Of a stretch of DNA of 64,000 nt, positions 8,259-16,196 are shown one piece after another (position 1 is the stretch's first letter; every line of letters starts with the position of its first letter). The notes under the pieces are model-generated. The model did no database searches, was not told where the DNA came from, and was given only the letters and a program-made list of their open reading frames with translations. The DNA comes from Kitasatospora sp. MAA19. GTDB taxonomy: Bacteria; Actinomycetota; Actinomycetes; Streptomycetales; Streptomycetaceae. Where the stretch lies: contig NZ_JARXYZ010000014.1 of assembly GCF_029894125.1 (NCBI RefSeq), positions 162,285 through 226,284 of the forward strand, written 5' to 3'. The position numbers and the translations under genes are program-made.

Positions 8259-9326
8259 ATGTCCACGTTGCGCGTCACCGCCGAGAAGCTGGTCGTGCTG
8301 GAGCACCCGAACGCCGACGCGCTGGAGCTCGCGCAGGTCGGTCTCTACCGGGCGGTGGTCGCCAAGGGCCGGTACCGGACCGGCGACTACGCCGTCTACA
8401 TCCCCGAACAGTCCGTCCTCCCGGCGGGGTTGATCGAGGAGCTGGGCCTGACGGGCAAGCTGGCCGGCAGCCGGGCCGACCGGGTGAGGGCCGTCCGGCT
8501 GCGCGGGGAACTGTCCCAGGGCATCGTCTGCCTGCCGGCCGCGCTCGCGGGCACCGACCTCGCGGACGCCGCAGAGCGGGGCGAGGACTTCGCCGAACTG
8601 CTCGGAGTCGTCAAGTGGCAGCCGCCGGTGCCGACGTCGATGAACGGGGACGTGGTCGGCGCGCCCGACCTGCTGCCCTGGGTCGACATCGAGAACCTCA
8701 AGCGCTATCCCGACGTCTTCGAGCCCGGCGAGCCGGTGGTGATCACCGAGAAGGTGCACGGCAGTTGCTGCCTGCTGACGTACACCGCCGCGACCGGCGA
8801 GGTCCGGGTGTCGTCCAAGGGCATCGGCGCGCAGGGGTTCGCGCTGGTCGAGGACGAGCGCAACCTGTACTGGCGGGCGGTGCGCGCGTACGACATCCCG
8901 GCGGTGGCGGCCCGGCTGGCCGAGCGGCTCGGCGCCGAGCGGGTCGGCGTCTTCGGCGAGGTCTTCGGCGCCGGGGTGCAGGACCTGACGTACGGGGCCT
9001 CGGGTCGCGCCGAACTGCCCGGGTACGCCGCGTTCGACGTGTCGGCCGTGGTGGACGGGCAGCTGGGCTGGTACTCCGCCGCCGAACTGCTGGACGGCGA
9101 ACTGCCGTTGGTGCCCGAGCTGTGGCGGGGGCCGTTCGACGCGGAGACCGTGCTGGCGTTCGCCCAGGGCAGGGAGACCGTCTCCGGACGCGAACTCCAC
9201 GTGCGCGAGGGCGTGGTGGTCCGGCCGGTGACCGAGCGCTGGAGCCTGGCGCTCGGCGGACGGGCGATCGCCAAGGTGGTCGGCGACGCCTACCTGACGC
9301 GCAAGGGCGGCACCGAGTACGAGTGA
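8259..9326 (+). CDS. RNA ligase, DRB0094 (Deinococcus DraRnl/Rnl5) family
   Basis: A 355-residue protein with the two-part layout of DraRnl: an N-terminal OB-like module (residues 1-130) and a nucleotidyltransferase domain. Motif I is TEKVHGS with the adenylated lysine at residue 165, motif III is VFGEVFGAG, motif IV is REGVVVRP and motif V is AIAKVV. The family makes an enzyme-AMP intermediate and seals 3'-OH/5'-phosphate nicks in RNA or RNA-containing duplexes. The ATG at 8259 is preceded by a GGGGGAGGGG ribosome site. It stands alone: divergent from modA and convergent with a secreted protein, with no RNA-repair partner (Hen1, Pnkp, RtcB) adjacent. Its biological substrate is unknown. Confidence 0.88.
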   Translation: MSTLRVTAEKLVVLEHPNADALELAQVGLYRAVVAKGRYRTGDYAVYIPEQSVLPAGLIEELGLTGKLAGSRADRVRAVRLRGELSQGIVCLPAALAGTDLADAAERGEDFAELLGVVKWQPPVPTSMNGDVVGAPDLLPWVDIENLKRYPDVFEPGEPVVITEKVHGSCCLLTYTAATGEVRVSSKGIGAQGFALVEDERNLYWRAVRAYDIPAVAARLAERLGAERVGVFGEVFGAGVQDLTYGASGRAELPGYAAFDVSAVVDGQLGWYSAAELLDGELPLVPELWRGPFDAETVLAFAQGRETVSGRELHVREGVVVRPVTERWSLALGGRAIAKVVGDAYLTRKGGTEYE

Positions 9327-9378
9327 TCCCCGTGGGGGAGGGGGTGTGGCGCGGGCTCGCGCCGGTTCGCCGGCCGCC

Positions 9379-9411
9379 GGGCATGCGACGGGCATGCGAT
9401 GGGCATGCGAC
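9379..9411. repeat. Three 11-bp direct repeats
   Basis: Three consecutive copies of GGGCATGCGAC (the middle one ends in T) lie in the intergenic stretch after the RNA ligase stop. Confidence 0.85.
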
Positions 9412-9440
9412 GGGCTCGTTCGAACAGGGCGAGTGCCTCG

Positions 9441-9465
9441 ACCGGGCGGCCTGAGGCCGCCCGGT
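9441..9465. terminator. Bidirectional hairpin terminator
   Basis: A perfect 11-bp stem (ACCGGGCGGCC) with a 3-nt loop (TGA) lies between two convergent genes. There is no U tract, which is usual for streptomycete terminators. Confidence 0.75.
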
Positions 9466-9482
9466 CGCGGCGGGCAGGCGGC

Positions 9483-9513
9483 AGGGGTGCCGCCCCGCCG
9501 GGACGGCACCCCT
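9483..9513. terminator. Second hairpin terminator
   Basis: A perfect 10-bp stem (AGGGGTGCCG / CGGCACCCCT) with an 11-nt loop, 17 nt after the previous hairpin and 19 nt beyond the stop of the minus-strand secreted-protein gene. It probably insulates the convergent gene pair. Confidence 0.7.
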
Positions 9514-9532
9514 GATCGGCCTTGCCGGTGGC

Positions 9533-9898
9533 TCAGCCCCGGGTCTGGAACACGATCTTGGTCCAGCTGGAGCCCGGGCAGTTCCCCCAGACGTCCCACG
9601 CCTGCGGCCGGGCGCCGATCCACAGGCCGGTGGTGTGCGAGCCGTTCGCACAGTAGGTGATGGTGCGCAGCTCGCCCGAGTAGACGTTGCAGTGGCCCAC
9701 CCAGCGCCACCCGTAGTCGGCGGTGATGACGCAGTGGTAGGAGGCGGCGGCGACGGAGGCCCCGGTGGCCCCGGCGGTGATGGTCTGGTCGGCGGCGGGC
9801 GCGGCGGCGGCCGGCAGGGTGGTGGTTCCGAGCACGCCGAGAGTGGCGGCGGCGGCCACCCCGAACGTGGCGATCTTCCTGGAGATGCGACCTCGCAT
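9533..9898 (-). CDS. Small secreted protein with four cysteines
   Basis: A 121-residue protein with a classic Sec signal peptide: basic MRGRISRKI, hydrophobic core, and an AAAA-APA cleavage region near residue 33. The mature part of about 88 residues has four Cys (YHC, GHC, TYC, GNC), consistent with two disulphides, and is rich in Trp and Tyr. GGAG lies 8 nt upstream of the ATG. I do not recognise the family with certainty; small secreted proteins of this kind are frequent in Streptomyces. It is divergent from an ECF-like sigma factor gene. Confidence 0.8.
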   Translation of the reverse strand: MRGRISRKIATFGVAAAATLGVLGTTTLPAAAAPAADQTITAGATGASVAAASYHCVITADYGWRWVGHCNVYSGELRTITYCANGSHTTGLWIGARPQAWDVWGNCPGSSWTKIVFQTRG

Positions 9899-10126
9899 GG
9901 CGGTTCTCCTCGCTCAACGGTACTGATCGGGCGGTGCGTCCACGGCCGTCCGGATGCACGGGTGTGCGTGAGTTCCGCCATCCCGTCCGGCCGATGACGT
10001 ATTGCACACGAATGACTGCGGACGGTGAGACGACGAACTATGATGTGAGCCGCGTCACAGTCCGTCCCGATGGGCCGTGGCCTGCCCAACTGGGTGTCAG
10101 GGGTGCCGATTTCCGGGGAGAACGGC

Positions 10127-10867
10127 ATGGCGGATTGCGGCGGTCGGTGTGGCGGCGGGCGCGGGGGCGACTCCGGTGAGGACTTCGACCTGGGGCCCGC
10201 CGATCGTCAATCGGCCGATTTCAACCGGGTGTTCACGGAATTGCTGCCGAGACTCCACCTCGCGGCCGCGTCGCTCACCGGGTGCGCGCTCGCCGCCGGG
10301 GACGTGGTGCACGACGCGTACCTGCGGATCTCCCGCCAGCCGGAGCGGTTCCTGAGCCATCCGCAGCCGTACGCCTACGTCTTCACCACGATGGCGAACC
10401 TCCTGCGCGACCAGTGGCGTCGGGAGCGTCGGCGGGCGGTGCTCCCGGATCCGCCCGGGGTGATCGAGCGGGAGCAGGGGCGGGCGGTGGCCGAACAGCC
10501 GTCCGGCGGGATGGCCGAGTTGCAGGCGCGCTGGGAGGTGCTGCGGCTGCTGGACTGTCTGACCGCCAAGCAGGCCAGGGTGGTGGCGCTGGTCGACCTC
10601 GACGGCTACACCGTCGACGAGGCCGCCGAGCTGCTGGGCCTGCACCGCAGCACCCTGGCCGTCACCCGGCGCCGCGCGCACCGGAGGCTGCGCGCCGTCC
10701 TGGAGCGCGAGCGCGGGTGCGAGCGCGGGCAGGGGTCCGCGTCCGGGCACGGGTCCGCGTCCGGAGCGGGGGGCGACTCGGGGGCAGGGGGTGACGCGGG
10801 AGCGGGCGTGGGGCGGGAGTCGGGACCCGAGTCGCGGCCCGGGGCCGGGGTCGACGCACCGGACTGA
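10127..10867 (+). CDS. ECF-like RNA polymerase sigma factor
   Basis: A 246-residue protein. Region 2 spans about residues 30-100 (FNRVFTELLPRLHLAAASLT; GDVVHDAYLRI; AYVFTTMANLLRDQWRRERR) and region 4 about 140-190 (LDCLTAKQARVVALVDLDGY; AELLGLHRSTLAVTRRRAHR). The ATG at 10127 has GGGGAG 7 nt upstream. The last 55 residues are a low-complexity Gly/Ser/Ala tail from a repeated CGGGTCCGCG-type sequence, not part of any sigma fold. No anti-sigma factor gene is adjacent. The start region is shared with the divergent secreted-protein gene, a possible target. Confidence 0.85.
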   Translation: MADCGGRCGGGRGGDSGEDFDLGPADRQSADFNRVFTELLPRLHLAAASLTGCALAAGDVVHDAYLRISRQPERFLSHPQPYAYVFTTMANLLRDQWRRERRRAVLPDPPGVIEREQGRAVAEQPSGGMAELQARWEVLRLLDCLTAKQARVVALVDLDGYTVDEAAELLGLHRSTLAVTRRRAHRRLRAVLERERGCERGQGSASGHGSASGAGGDSGAGGDAGAGVGRESGPESRPGAGVDAPD

Positions 10868-10912
10868 CGGGAAGTCAGCTGATGTGCCACCCAGGCCCGT
10901 ACGCTGAAAATC

Positions 10913-11878
10913 GTGATCACGTACGAGGACCACCGCCTCCATGCCCTGGCCGACGACGGTCGCTGGCCCGAACTGCTGGCCGCCTACCGGCAGGGTCGGG
11001 CGGCAGCCGTGGAGCGGGCCGGGGAGGAGTCCGCGGCGGCGTTGACCGCGCCGCTCGGCCACCTGATCGCCTACTCGGCGCCGCCGGAGCTGGCCGTCCG
11101 CCTGTTCGACCGGGACGGCGGTCCGGGGACCGCGGCCGGGGTCGCCGACCACGACGCCGGTCCGCTCTGGGAGGTGCTGGCGACCCGGCACTCCTGGCTG
11201 CGGCTGGCCCCGCTGCTGGTCCCGGCCCCGGTGCGCCGACTGGTCGCGCAGACCCGGGTGCTGCTCGGCGAGGACCTCTCGTACGGGGCCGAGCCGGACC
11301 CGGAGGGCGTGCCGCTGTCGCTGGAACCGTGGGAGGCGGCGGGGTGGGAGGAGGGGGCGCGGGTGCGTCAGTACCTGCCCTGCGGGGGAGCGCGCAGCGC
11401 GCTGCTGACCCTGCCGACCAGCCGGGAGGGCCTGGGCGAGGTGCTGCTGCCCGAGCCGGGCGTGCGGCTGGGCGGGCAGCAGGCCACCCGGGCGCTGGCC
11501 GCGCTGGCGGACTGGGCGGAGGTGGTCTGCGTCCGGGGCTCGGCCCCGCAGGCGGCGGCCCAACTGGCCCGCGGAGCCCGGGTCACCGGCGGGTACCTGC
11601 CGTTCGCGCTCGCCTACCCCGCGCTGGTGCAGGCCGCCGTCGTGGACCGCGAGAGCGGCACGGCGCACGGACGGCTGGCGCTCTGGCGCGCGCTGACCGC
11701 GATGGCCGGCGCGGACGGCCCGAACGGTCCGGACCGGGCCGAGGTCGACGCGCTGGTGGCCCGGATGCGCTGCTTCACCTGGCATGAGCCGGCGGCCGGG
11801 CTGCGCCATCTGCACGTCGCGCTGGAGGATCCGGCCTGCGGCCTGTCCTGGGCGGTGAGCGGCTCCGAGGAGCTGTGA
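10913..11878 (+). CDS. Conserved hypothetical protein
   Basis: A 321-residue soluble protein starting at a GTG, 45 nt after the sigma factor gene and possibly co-transcribed. It is Ala/Leu-rich with many predicted helices, no signal peptide and no membrane segment. Recognisable stretches include MITYEDHRLHALADDGRWPE and HVALEDPACGLSWAVSG, but I cannot assign a domain with confidence. Codon usage is typical of the neighbours, so it is likely a real gene. Confidence 0.75.
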   Translation: MITYEDHRLHALADDGRWPELLAAYRQGRAAAVERAGEESAAALTAPLGHLIAYSAPPELAVRLFDRDGGPGTAAGVADHDAGPLWEVLATRHSWLRLAPLLVPAPVRRLVAQTRVLLGEDLSYGAEPDPEGVPLSLEPWEAAGWEEGARVRQYLPCGGARSALLTLPTSREGLGEVLLPEPGVRLGGQQATRALAALADWAEVVCVRGSAPQAAAQLARGARVTGGYLPFALAYPALVQAAVVDRESGTAHGRLALWRALTAMAGADGPNGPDRAEVDALVARMRCFTWHEPAAGLRHLHVALEDPACGLSWAVSGSEEL

Positions 11879-11966
11879 CGGCGGCGTCGGCTCCACGCGT
11901 CGGCATTGCGCGTCGGCTCTACACGCTGCCGGACGCGCCGCTGGACGCGCCGCCGGACGTGCGGAA

Positions 11967-12016
11967 CCCCCGGTCCGGCGCCGTTTCCGGGGGAGGTGGT
12001 GGCGCCGGACCGGGGG
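11967..12016. terminator. Strong bidirectional hairpin
   Basis: A perfect 16-bp inverted repeat (CCCCCGGTCCGGCGCC with its complement at 12001-12016) around an 18-nt loop, between convergent genes. It lies 15 nt beyond the dctA stop. Confidence 0.8.
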
Positions 12017-12031
12017 AGTGGAGGGGGCCGC

Positions 12032-13435
12032 TCAGGTGGCCGTGCCCGCACCGCCCTGGGCGGGGACGGCCTCCGGCGGCGCCGGGGCGGCCTCGGGGGC
12101 CGTACTCGGACCGTCGTGCGTGTCGACCAGGGTCCGCTCGTCGAACGGCACCTCGCCGGCCAGCACCCGACGGGCGCGGTCCGCGTCGAGCTCGCCGGTC
12201 CAGTGCCCGATCAGGACGGTGGCGACGGCGTTGCCCGCGAAGTTGGTGAGCGCCCGGGCCTCGGACATGAAGCGGTCGATACCGACGATCAGGCCGACGC
12301 CGTCCACCAGGGCGGGCTTGTGCGACTGCAGCCCGCCGGCCAGGGTGGCCAGCCCGGCGCCGGTGACCCCGGCGGCGCCCTTGCTGGCGATCACCATGAA
12401 CACCAGCAGTGAGAGCTGCTCGCTGATCGACATCGGCTTGTCCATCGCCTCGGAGATGAAGATCGAGGCCATGGTGAGGTAGATGGCGGTGCCGTCGAGG
12501 TTGAAGCTGTAGCCGGTCGGCACGGTGATGCCGACGACCGGGCGGCTGACTCCGAGGTGCTCCATCTTGGCGATCAGGCGGGGCAGCGCGCTCTCGGAGG
12601 AGGAGGTGGAGAGGATCAGCAGGAACTCGCGGCCCAGGTAGCGCAGCAGCGCGAACACGTTGACCCCGGCGATCAGCCGCAGCATGGCGCCCAGCACCAC
12701 GACGACGAACAGCGCGCAGGTGGCGTAGAAGCCGATCATGATGACGGCGAGGCTCTTCAGCGCGGCCGTGCCGGTCGCCCCGACGACGGCGGCCATCGCC
12801 CCGAAGGCGCCGATCGGCGCCGCCCACATGATCATCGACATGACCCGGAAGACCAGCCGCTGCACGTGCTCGATCCCGCGCAGCACCGGGGCGCCGACCG
12901 GGCCCATCGCCTGCAGGGCGAAGCCGGCGAGCAGCGCGACCAGCAGGGTCTGCAGCACCTTGCCCTCGGTGAGGGCCGAGAACATGGTGGTGGGGATCAT
13001 GCCGAGCAGGAAGTCGGCGGTCGACTGGGCGCCGCCGGCCGTCGCCTGGGCGTGGCCGGACTTCGCGAGCGCGGCGGTCAGGTGCAGGCCGCCGCCGGGC
13101 TCCAGCAGGTTGCCGACGACCAGGCCGATGGCCAGCGCGACGGTCGACATGGCGAGGAAGTAGCCGAGGGCGAGCCCGCCGACCTTGCCGACCTTGGCGG
13201 CCTTGGTGACGGAGCCGATGCCCAGCACGATGGTGCAGAAGATCACCGGGCTGATCATCATCTTGATCAGGTTGACGAAGCCGGTTCCGACCGGCTTCAA
13301 CTCCACGGCGAAGCCGGGGGCGGCCAGCCCGACCACCACGCCCGCGACCACGGCGGCGATGACGGCGAGATAGAGGTAGTGGGTCCGATCCTTGCGTCTG
13401 GATCCCCCCGCCGGTGCGGCACCAACGATCGACAT
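12032..13435 (-). CDS. dctA: C4-dicarboxylate/proton symporter
   Basis: A 467-residue member of the DAACS family (TC 2.A.23). It has about eight membrane helices, the serine-rich re-entrant motif (LILSTSSSESALPRLIAK) and the substrate/cation-binding NLDGTAIYLTMASIFI helix. Length and N-terminal sequence (THYLYLAVIAAVVAGVVVG) match DctA, which imports succinate, fumarate and malate. The C-terminal 35 residues are a Pro/Ala tail. It is divergent from a CitA/DcuS-type sensor kinase and its regulator, the usual arrangement for dicarboxylate control. Confidence 0.92.
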   Translation of the reverse strand: MSIVGAAPAGGSRRKDRTHYLYLAVIAAVVAGVVVGLAAPGFAVELKPVGTGFVNLIKMMISPVIFCTIVLGIGSVTKAAKVGKVGGLALGYFLAMSTVALAIGLVVGNLLEPGGGLHLTAALAKSGHAQATAGGAQSTADFLLGMIPTTMFSALTEGKVLQTLLVALLAGFALQAMGPVGAPVLRGIEHVQRLVFRVMSMIMWAAPIGAFGAMAAVVGATGTAALKSLAVIMIGFYATCALFVVVVLGAMLRLIAGVNVFALLRYLGREFLLILSTSSSESALPRLIAKMEHLGVSRPVVGITVPTGYSFNLDGTAIYLTMASIFISEAMDKPMSISEQLSLLVFMVIASKGAAGVTGAGLATLAGGLQSHKPALVDGVGLIVGIDRFMSEARALTNFAGNAVATVLIGHWTGELDADRARRVLAGEVPFDERTLVDTHDGPSTAPEAAPAPPEAVPAQGGAGTAT

Positions 13436-13504
13436 CTGCGGCTCCTTCGCCGTGCAGTCCTGGCGGCCCCGGGTGGTGGGCCGCTCCGACTATCGGGCCT
13501 GGGA

Positions 13505-13518
13505 GTGACGGAGGTCAC
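13505..13518. promoter_or_regulatory. Inverted repeat in dctA / sensor kinase intergenic region
   Basis: GTGAC and GTCAC half-sites separated by 4 nt, in the 124-nt divergent promoter region. It is a plausible operator for the DcuR-like regulator or a CRP-type protein; spacing is shorter than a standard CRP site. Confidence 0.35.
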
Positions 13519-13559
13519 GTTTGCGTTCATAGAGTTCACGGTCGTGCACACTGGCAGGC

Positions 13560-15317
13560 ATGTCCGAGCGCACCGCCCCCGCACCCTCGCGCCGACGGCT
13601 CCCGGTGCCCCGCGGGCTGGTCCGCAGCCTGGCCGGGCAACTCTTCGTCGTCCAGGTGGTCATCGTCGCCGCGGTGGTGGCGGGCGGCGCGGTGCTCGCG
13701 TACCTCTTCACCGCCGGCCGCACCGAGGACGCGGCCCGCCGTCAGGTCACCGCCGTCGCCCACGCCGTCGCCGACTCGCCGTCCGTCCGGGCCGCCGTCA
13801 CCGGGCCGGACCCGACCGCGGTGCTCCAGCCGTACGTCGAGCAGGTGCGCGTGGACACCGGGGTCTCGTTCATCACCGTCATGGACACCGACGGCGTGCG
13901 CTGGACCCACCCGCTGGCCGAGCAGATCGGCAAGCGCTACCTCGGGCACATCGACTGGGCGCTCGCGGGGCAGACCCGCAGCGAGACGTACACCGGCACG
14001 CTCGGCCCGTCCGTCCGGGTGGTCACGCCGGTGCTGGACGACCGGCACCAGGTGATCGCGCTGGTCAGTGTGGGCCTCACGGTGGAGTCCATCTCCGCGC
14101 AGCTGAGCGGCCCGCTGCTCGCCCTGGTCGGGGTGGCGGTGATCGCGCTCGCGGTCGGCGGCGTCGGCACCTACCTCGCCAACTCCCGCCTGCGGCGGCA
14201 CACCCACGGCATGGGGCCGGCCGAACTAAGCCACCTCTACGAGTACCACCAGGCGACCCTGCGCTCGGTGCGCGAGGGCCTGATCCTGCTGGACCGCGCG
14301 CACCGGGTGGTGCTGTGCAACGACGCCGCCCGCGAACTGCTCGGGCTGGACGGCGACGTGGACGGACGACCGGTCGCGGAGCTGGGGCTTCCGCAGGCGC
14401 TGGTCTCGGCCGTGCTCGGGGACGAGCCGGTCCGCGACGAGGTGCACCTGACCGCCGAGCGGGTGGTGGTGCTCAACACCTCCACCATCGGCACCGGGCT
14501 CGGCCGCGTCGTCACCCTGCGCGACCACACCGAACTCCTGTCGCTCAGTGGCGAGTTGGACTCCGTTCGCGGCTTCACCGAGGCTCTCGGGGCGCAGGCG
14601 CACGAGGCGGCCAACCGGCTGCACGCCGTCGTCTCCCTGGTCGAACTCGGCCGCCACGAACAGGCGGTGGAGCTCGCCACCGCCGAGCTCGAACTCGCCC
14701 AGCAGCTCACCGACCGGGTCGTCGCGGCGGTCGGCGAACCGGTGCTGGCCGCGCTTCTGCTCGGCAAGGCGGCCCAAGCGGCGGAGCGCGGCGTGGAGTT
14801 GACCCTCACCGAGGACAGTCGGATCGACGACGGGGTGCTGCCGCCCGGGCTCTCCGCGCGGGATCTGATCACCGTCCTCGGAAACCTGATCGACAACGCC
14901 GTGGACGCCGCCATCGCCGGGGCCGCGCAGAGCCCGGTGCCGCCGGAGGTGACCGTCACCGCGCGGATCGACGCCGGGGTCGGGAGCGGCGAGGTCGGGG
15001 ATGGGGCCGCGGATGGTGGGGTCGGGGACGGTCGGGCCGGGGGTGGTGGGGCCGGGGACAGTGGCGGCGGGTGCCTGCTGCTGCGGGTCGCCGACACCGG
15101 GGCGGGGATCGACCCGGCCGCCGTCGAGGACGTCTTCCGGCGCGGCTGGAGCACCAAGCAGGACGGGCACGGGCACGGCCTCGGGCTGGCCCTGGTGGCC
15201 CAGGCCGCCCGGCGCAACGGCGGCACCGTCGAGGTCGGACGCGAGCGGGGCGCGGTGCTCACCGTCCGGTTGCCGCTCGCCGGGCTGCCCGGGCAGCGGG
15301 AAGGAGCGTCGAGGTGA
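13560..15317 (+). CDS. Sensor histidine kinase, CitA/DcuS family
   Basis: A 585-residue kinase. A membrane helix (about residues 28-50) is followed by an extracytoplasmic PAS-like (sCache) domain (VDTGVSFITVMDTDGVRWTH), a second helix (about 185-208), a cytoplasmic PAS domain, a dimerisation segment with His348 (LGAQAHEAANRLHAVVSLVE) and an ATPase domain (NLIDNAVDAAI; GLGLALVAQAARRNGG). A Gly-rich insert of about 30 residues (GEVGDGAADGGVGDG) sits inside the ATPase domain. It probably senses citrate or C4-dicarboxylates, given the divergent dctA. It overlaps the regulator gene by 4 nt. Confidence 0.9.
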   Translation: MSERTAPAPSRRRLPVPRGLVRSLAGQLFVVQVVIVAAVVAGGAVLAYLFTAGRTEDAARRQVTAVAHAVADSPSVRAAVTGPDPTAVLQPYVEQVRVDTGVSFITVMDTDGVRWTHPLAEQIGKRYLGHIDWALAGQTRSETYTGTLGPSVRVVTPVLDDRHQVIALVSVGLTVESISAQLSGPLLALVGVAVIALAVGGVGTYLANSRLRRHTHGMGPAELSHLYEYHQATLRSVREGLILLDRAHRVVLCNDAARELLGLDGDVDGRPVAELGLPQALVSAVLGDEPVRDEVHLTAERVVVLNTSTIGTGLGRVVTLRDHTELLSLSGELDSVRGFTEALGAQAHEAANRLHAVVSLVELGRHEQAVELATAELELAQQLTDRVVAAVGEPVLAALLLGKAAQAAERGVELTLTEDSRIDDGVLPPGLSARDLITVLGNLIDNAVDAAIAGAAQSPVPPEVTVTARIDAGVGSGEVGDGAADGGVGDGRAGGGGAGDSGGGCLLLRVADTGAGIDPAAVEDVFRRGWSTKQDGHGHGLGLALVAQAARRNGGTVEVGRERGAVLTVRLPLAGLPGQREGASR

Positions 15318-16063
15318 CCGACCTGGCCGCCCTGCCGGGGATCTCGGTGCTGGTCGTCGAGGACGACCCCGTGGCCGCCGCCGCGCACACCCTCTACGTC
15401 GAGCGCGAACCCGGTTTCCGCGCCGTCGGGACGGTCCACAGCTGCGCCGACGCGCTGCGTTTCCTGGAGCGCGCCCGCGCCGCCGGGACGCCCGTCGACC
15501 TCACCCTGCTCGACCTCTACCTGCCGGACGGCCACGGCCTCCAGCTCTGCCGCTCGCTGCGCGCCGCCGGCCACACCACCGACGTCATCGCGGTGACCTC
15601 GGCCCGCGACCTCGCGATGGTCCGGCAGGCCGTGTCGGCGGGCGTGGTCCAGTACCTGCTGAAACCCTTCAGCGCCGCCGCCCTGCACGACCGTCTGGAA
15701 CGCTACGCCCGTTACCGCGACAGTCTCGGGCGCACCGGCGAGGCGACCGGCCAGGACGAGGTCGACCAGGCGTTCGCCCTGCTCCGCACGCCCGAGCGCA
15801 GCAGCCTCCCCAAGGGGCTGAGCGCGCCCACGCTGGACGCCGTCGCCTCCGTGCTGCGCGAGGCGGCGACGGGCCTGTCCGCCGCCGCCGCGGGCGCCGC
15901 CGCCGGGGTCTCCCGGATCACCGCGCGCCGGTACCTCGAACACCTCGTCGACACCGGGCGCGCGGTGCGGGAGCCGCAGTACGGGAGCGTCGGGCGGCCG
16001 GAGCTCTGCTACCGGTGGAGGGGGGACGCGCCGCCTGCGGGCCGACGGGGTGTGGGGGCGTGA
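15314..16063 (+). CDS. Response regulator, DcuR/CitB family
   Basis: A 249-residue regulator starting at a GTG overlapping the kinase stop (GTGA). The receiver domain has E17/D18 and phospho-acceptor D67 (LTLLDLYLPDGHG); the C-terminal domain has a helix-turn-helix (AAGAAAGVSRITARRYLEHL) and the family ending GRPELCYRW. It should activate dctA or related dicarboxylate genes in response to the upstream sensor. Confidence 0.9.
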   Translation: MTDLAALPGISVLVVEDDPVAAAAHTLYVEREPGFRAVGTVHSCADALRFLERARAAGTPVDLTLLDLYLPDGHGLQLCRSLRAAGHTTDVIAVTSARDLAMVRQAVSAGVVQYLLKPFSAAALHDRLERYARYRDSLGRTGEATGQDEVDQAFALLRTPERSSLPKGLSAPTLDAVASVLREAATGLSAAAAGAAAGVSRITARRYLEHLVDTGRAVREPQYGSVGRPELCYRWRGDAPPAGRRGVGA

Positions 16064-16158
16064 CCTTTTGGCCGGTCGCTCGTTGGCAGGACCGGGGGGA
16101 GGTTCACCCGCTCGGGTGGTTCTGGGCGACTCGGGGTATCTCGCCAGGTCGGTGGCGA

Positions 16159-16177
16159 TAAAGTTAGGCTTACCTAA
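16159..16177 (+). promoter_or_regulatory. Iron box (DmdR1/IdeR operator) upstream of dat
   Basis: The 19-mer TAAAGTTAGGCTTACCTAA agrees with the actinobacterial consensus TTAGGTTAGGCTAACCTAA at 16 of 19 positions. It ends 19 nt before the proposed TTG start of the diaminobutyrate transaminase, so binding of Fe(II)-loaded regulator would block transcription. Confidence 0.88.
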
Positions 16178-16196
16178 CTTCTTCTGGGGGTTCGCC

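Noticed and set aside
12557..15313. Very long plus-strand open frame upstream of the DcuR-like regulator
   Set aside because: It is antisense to dctA and out of frame with the sensor kinase, has no family features, and exists only because of the high GC content.
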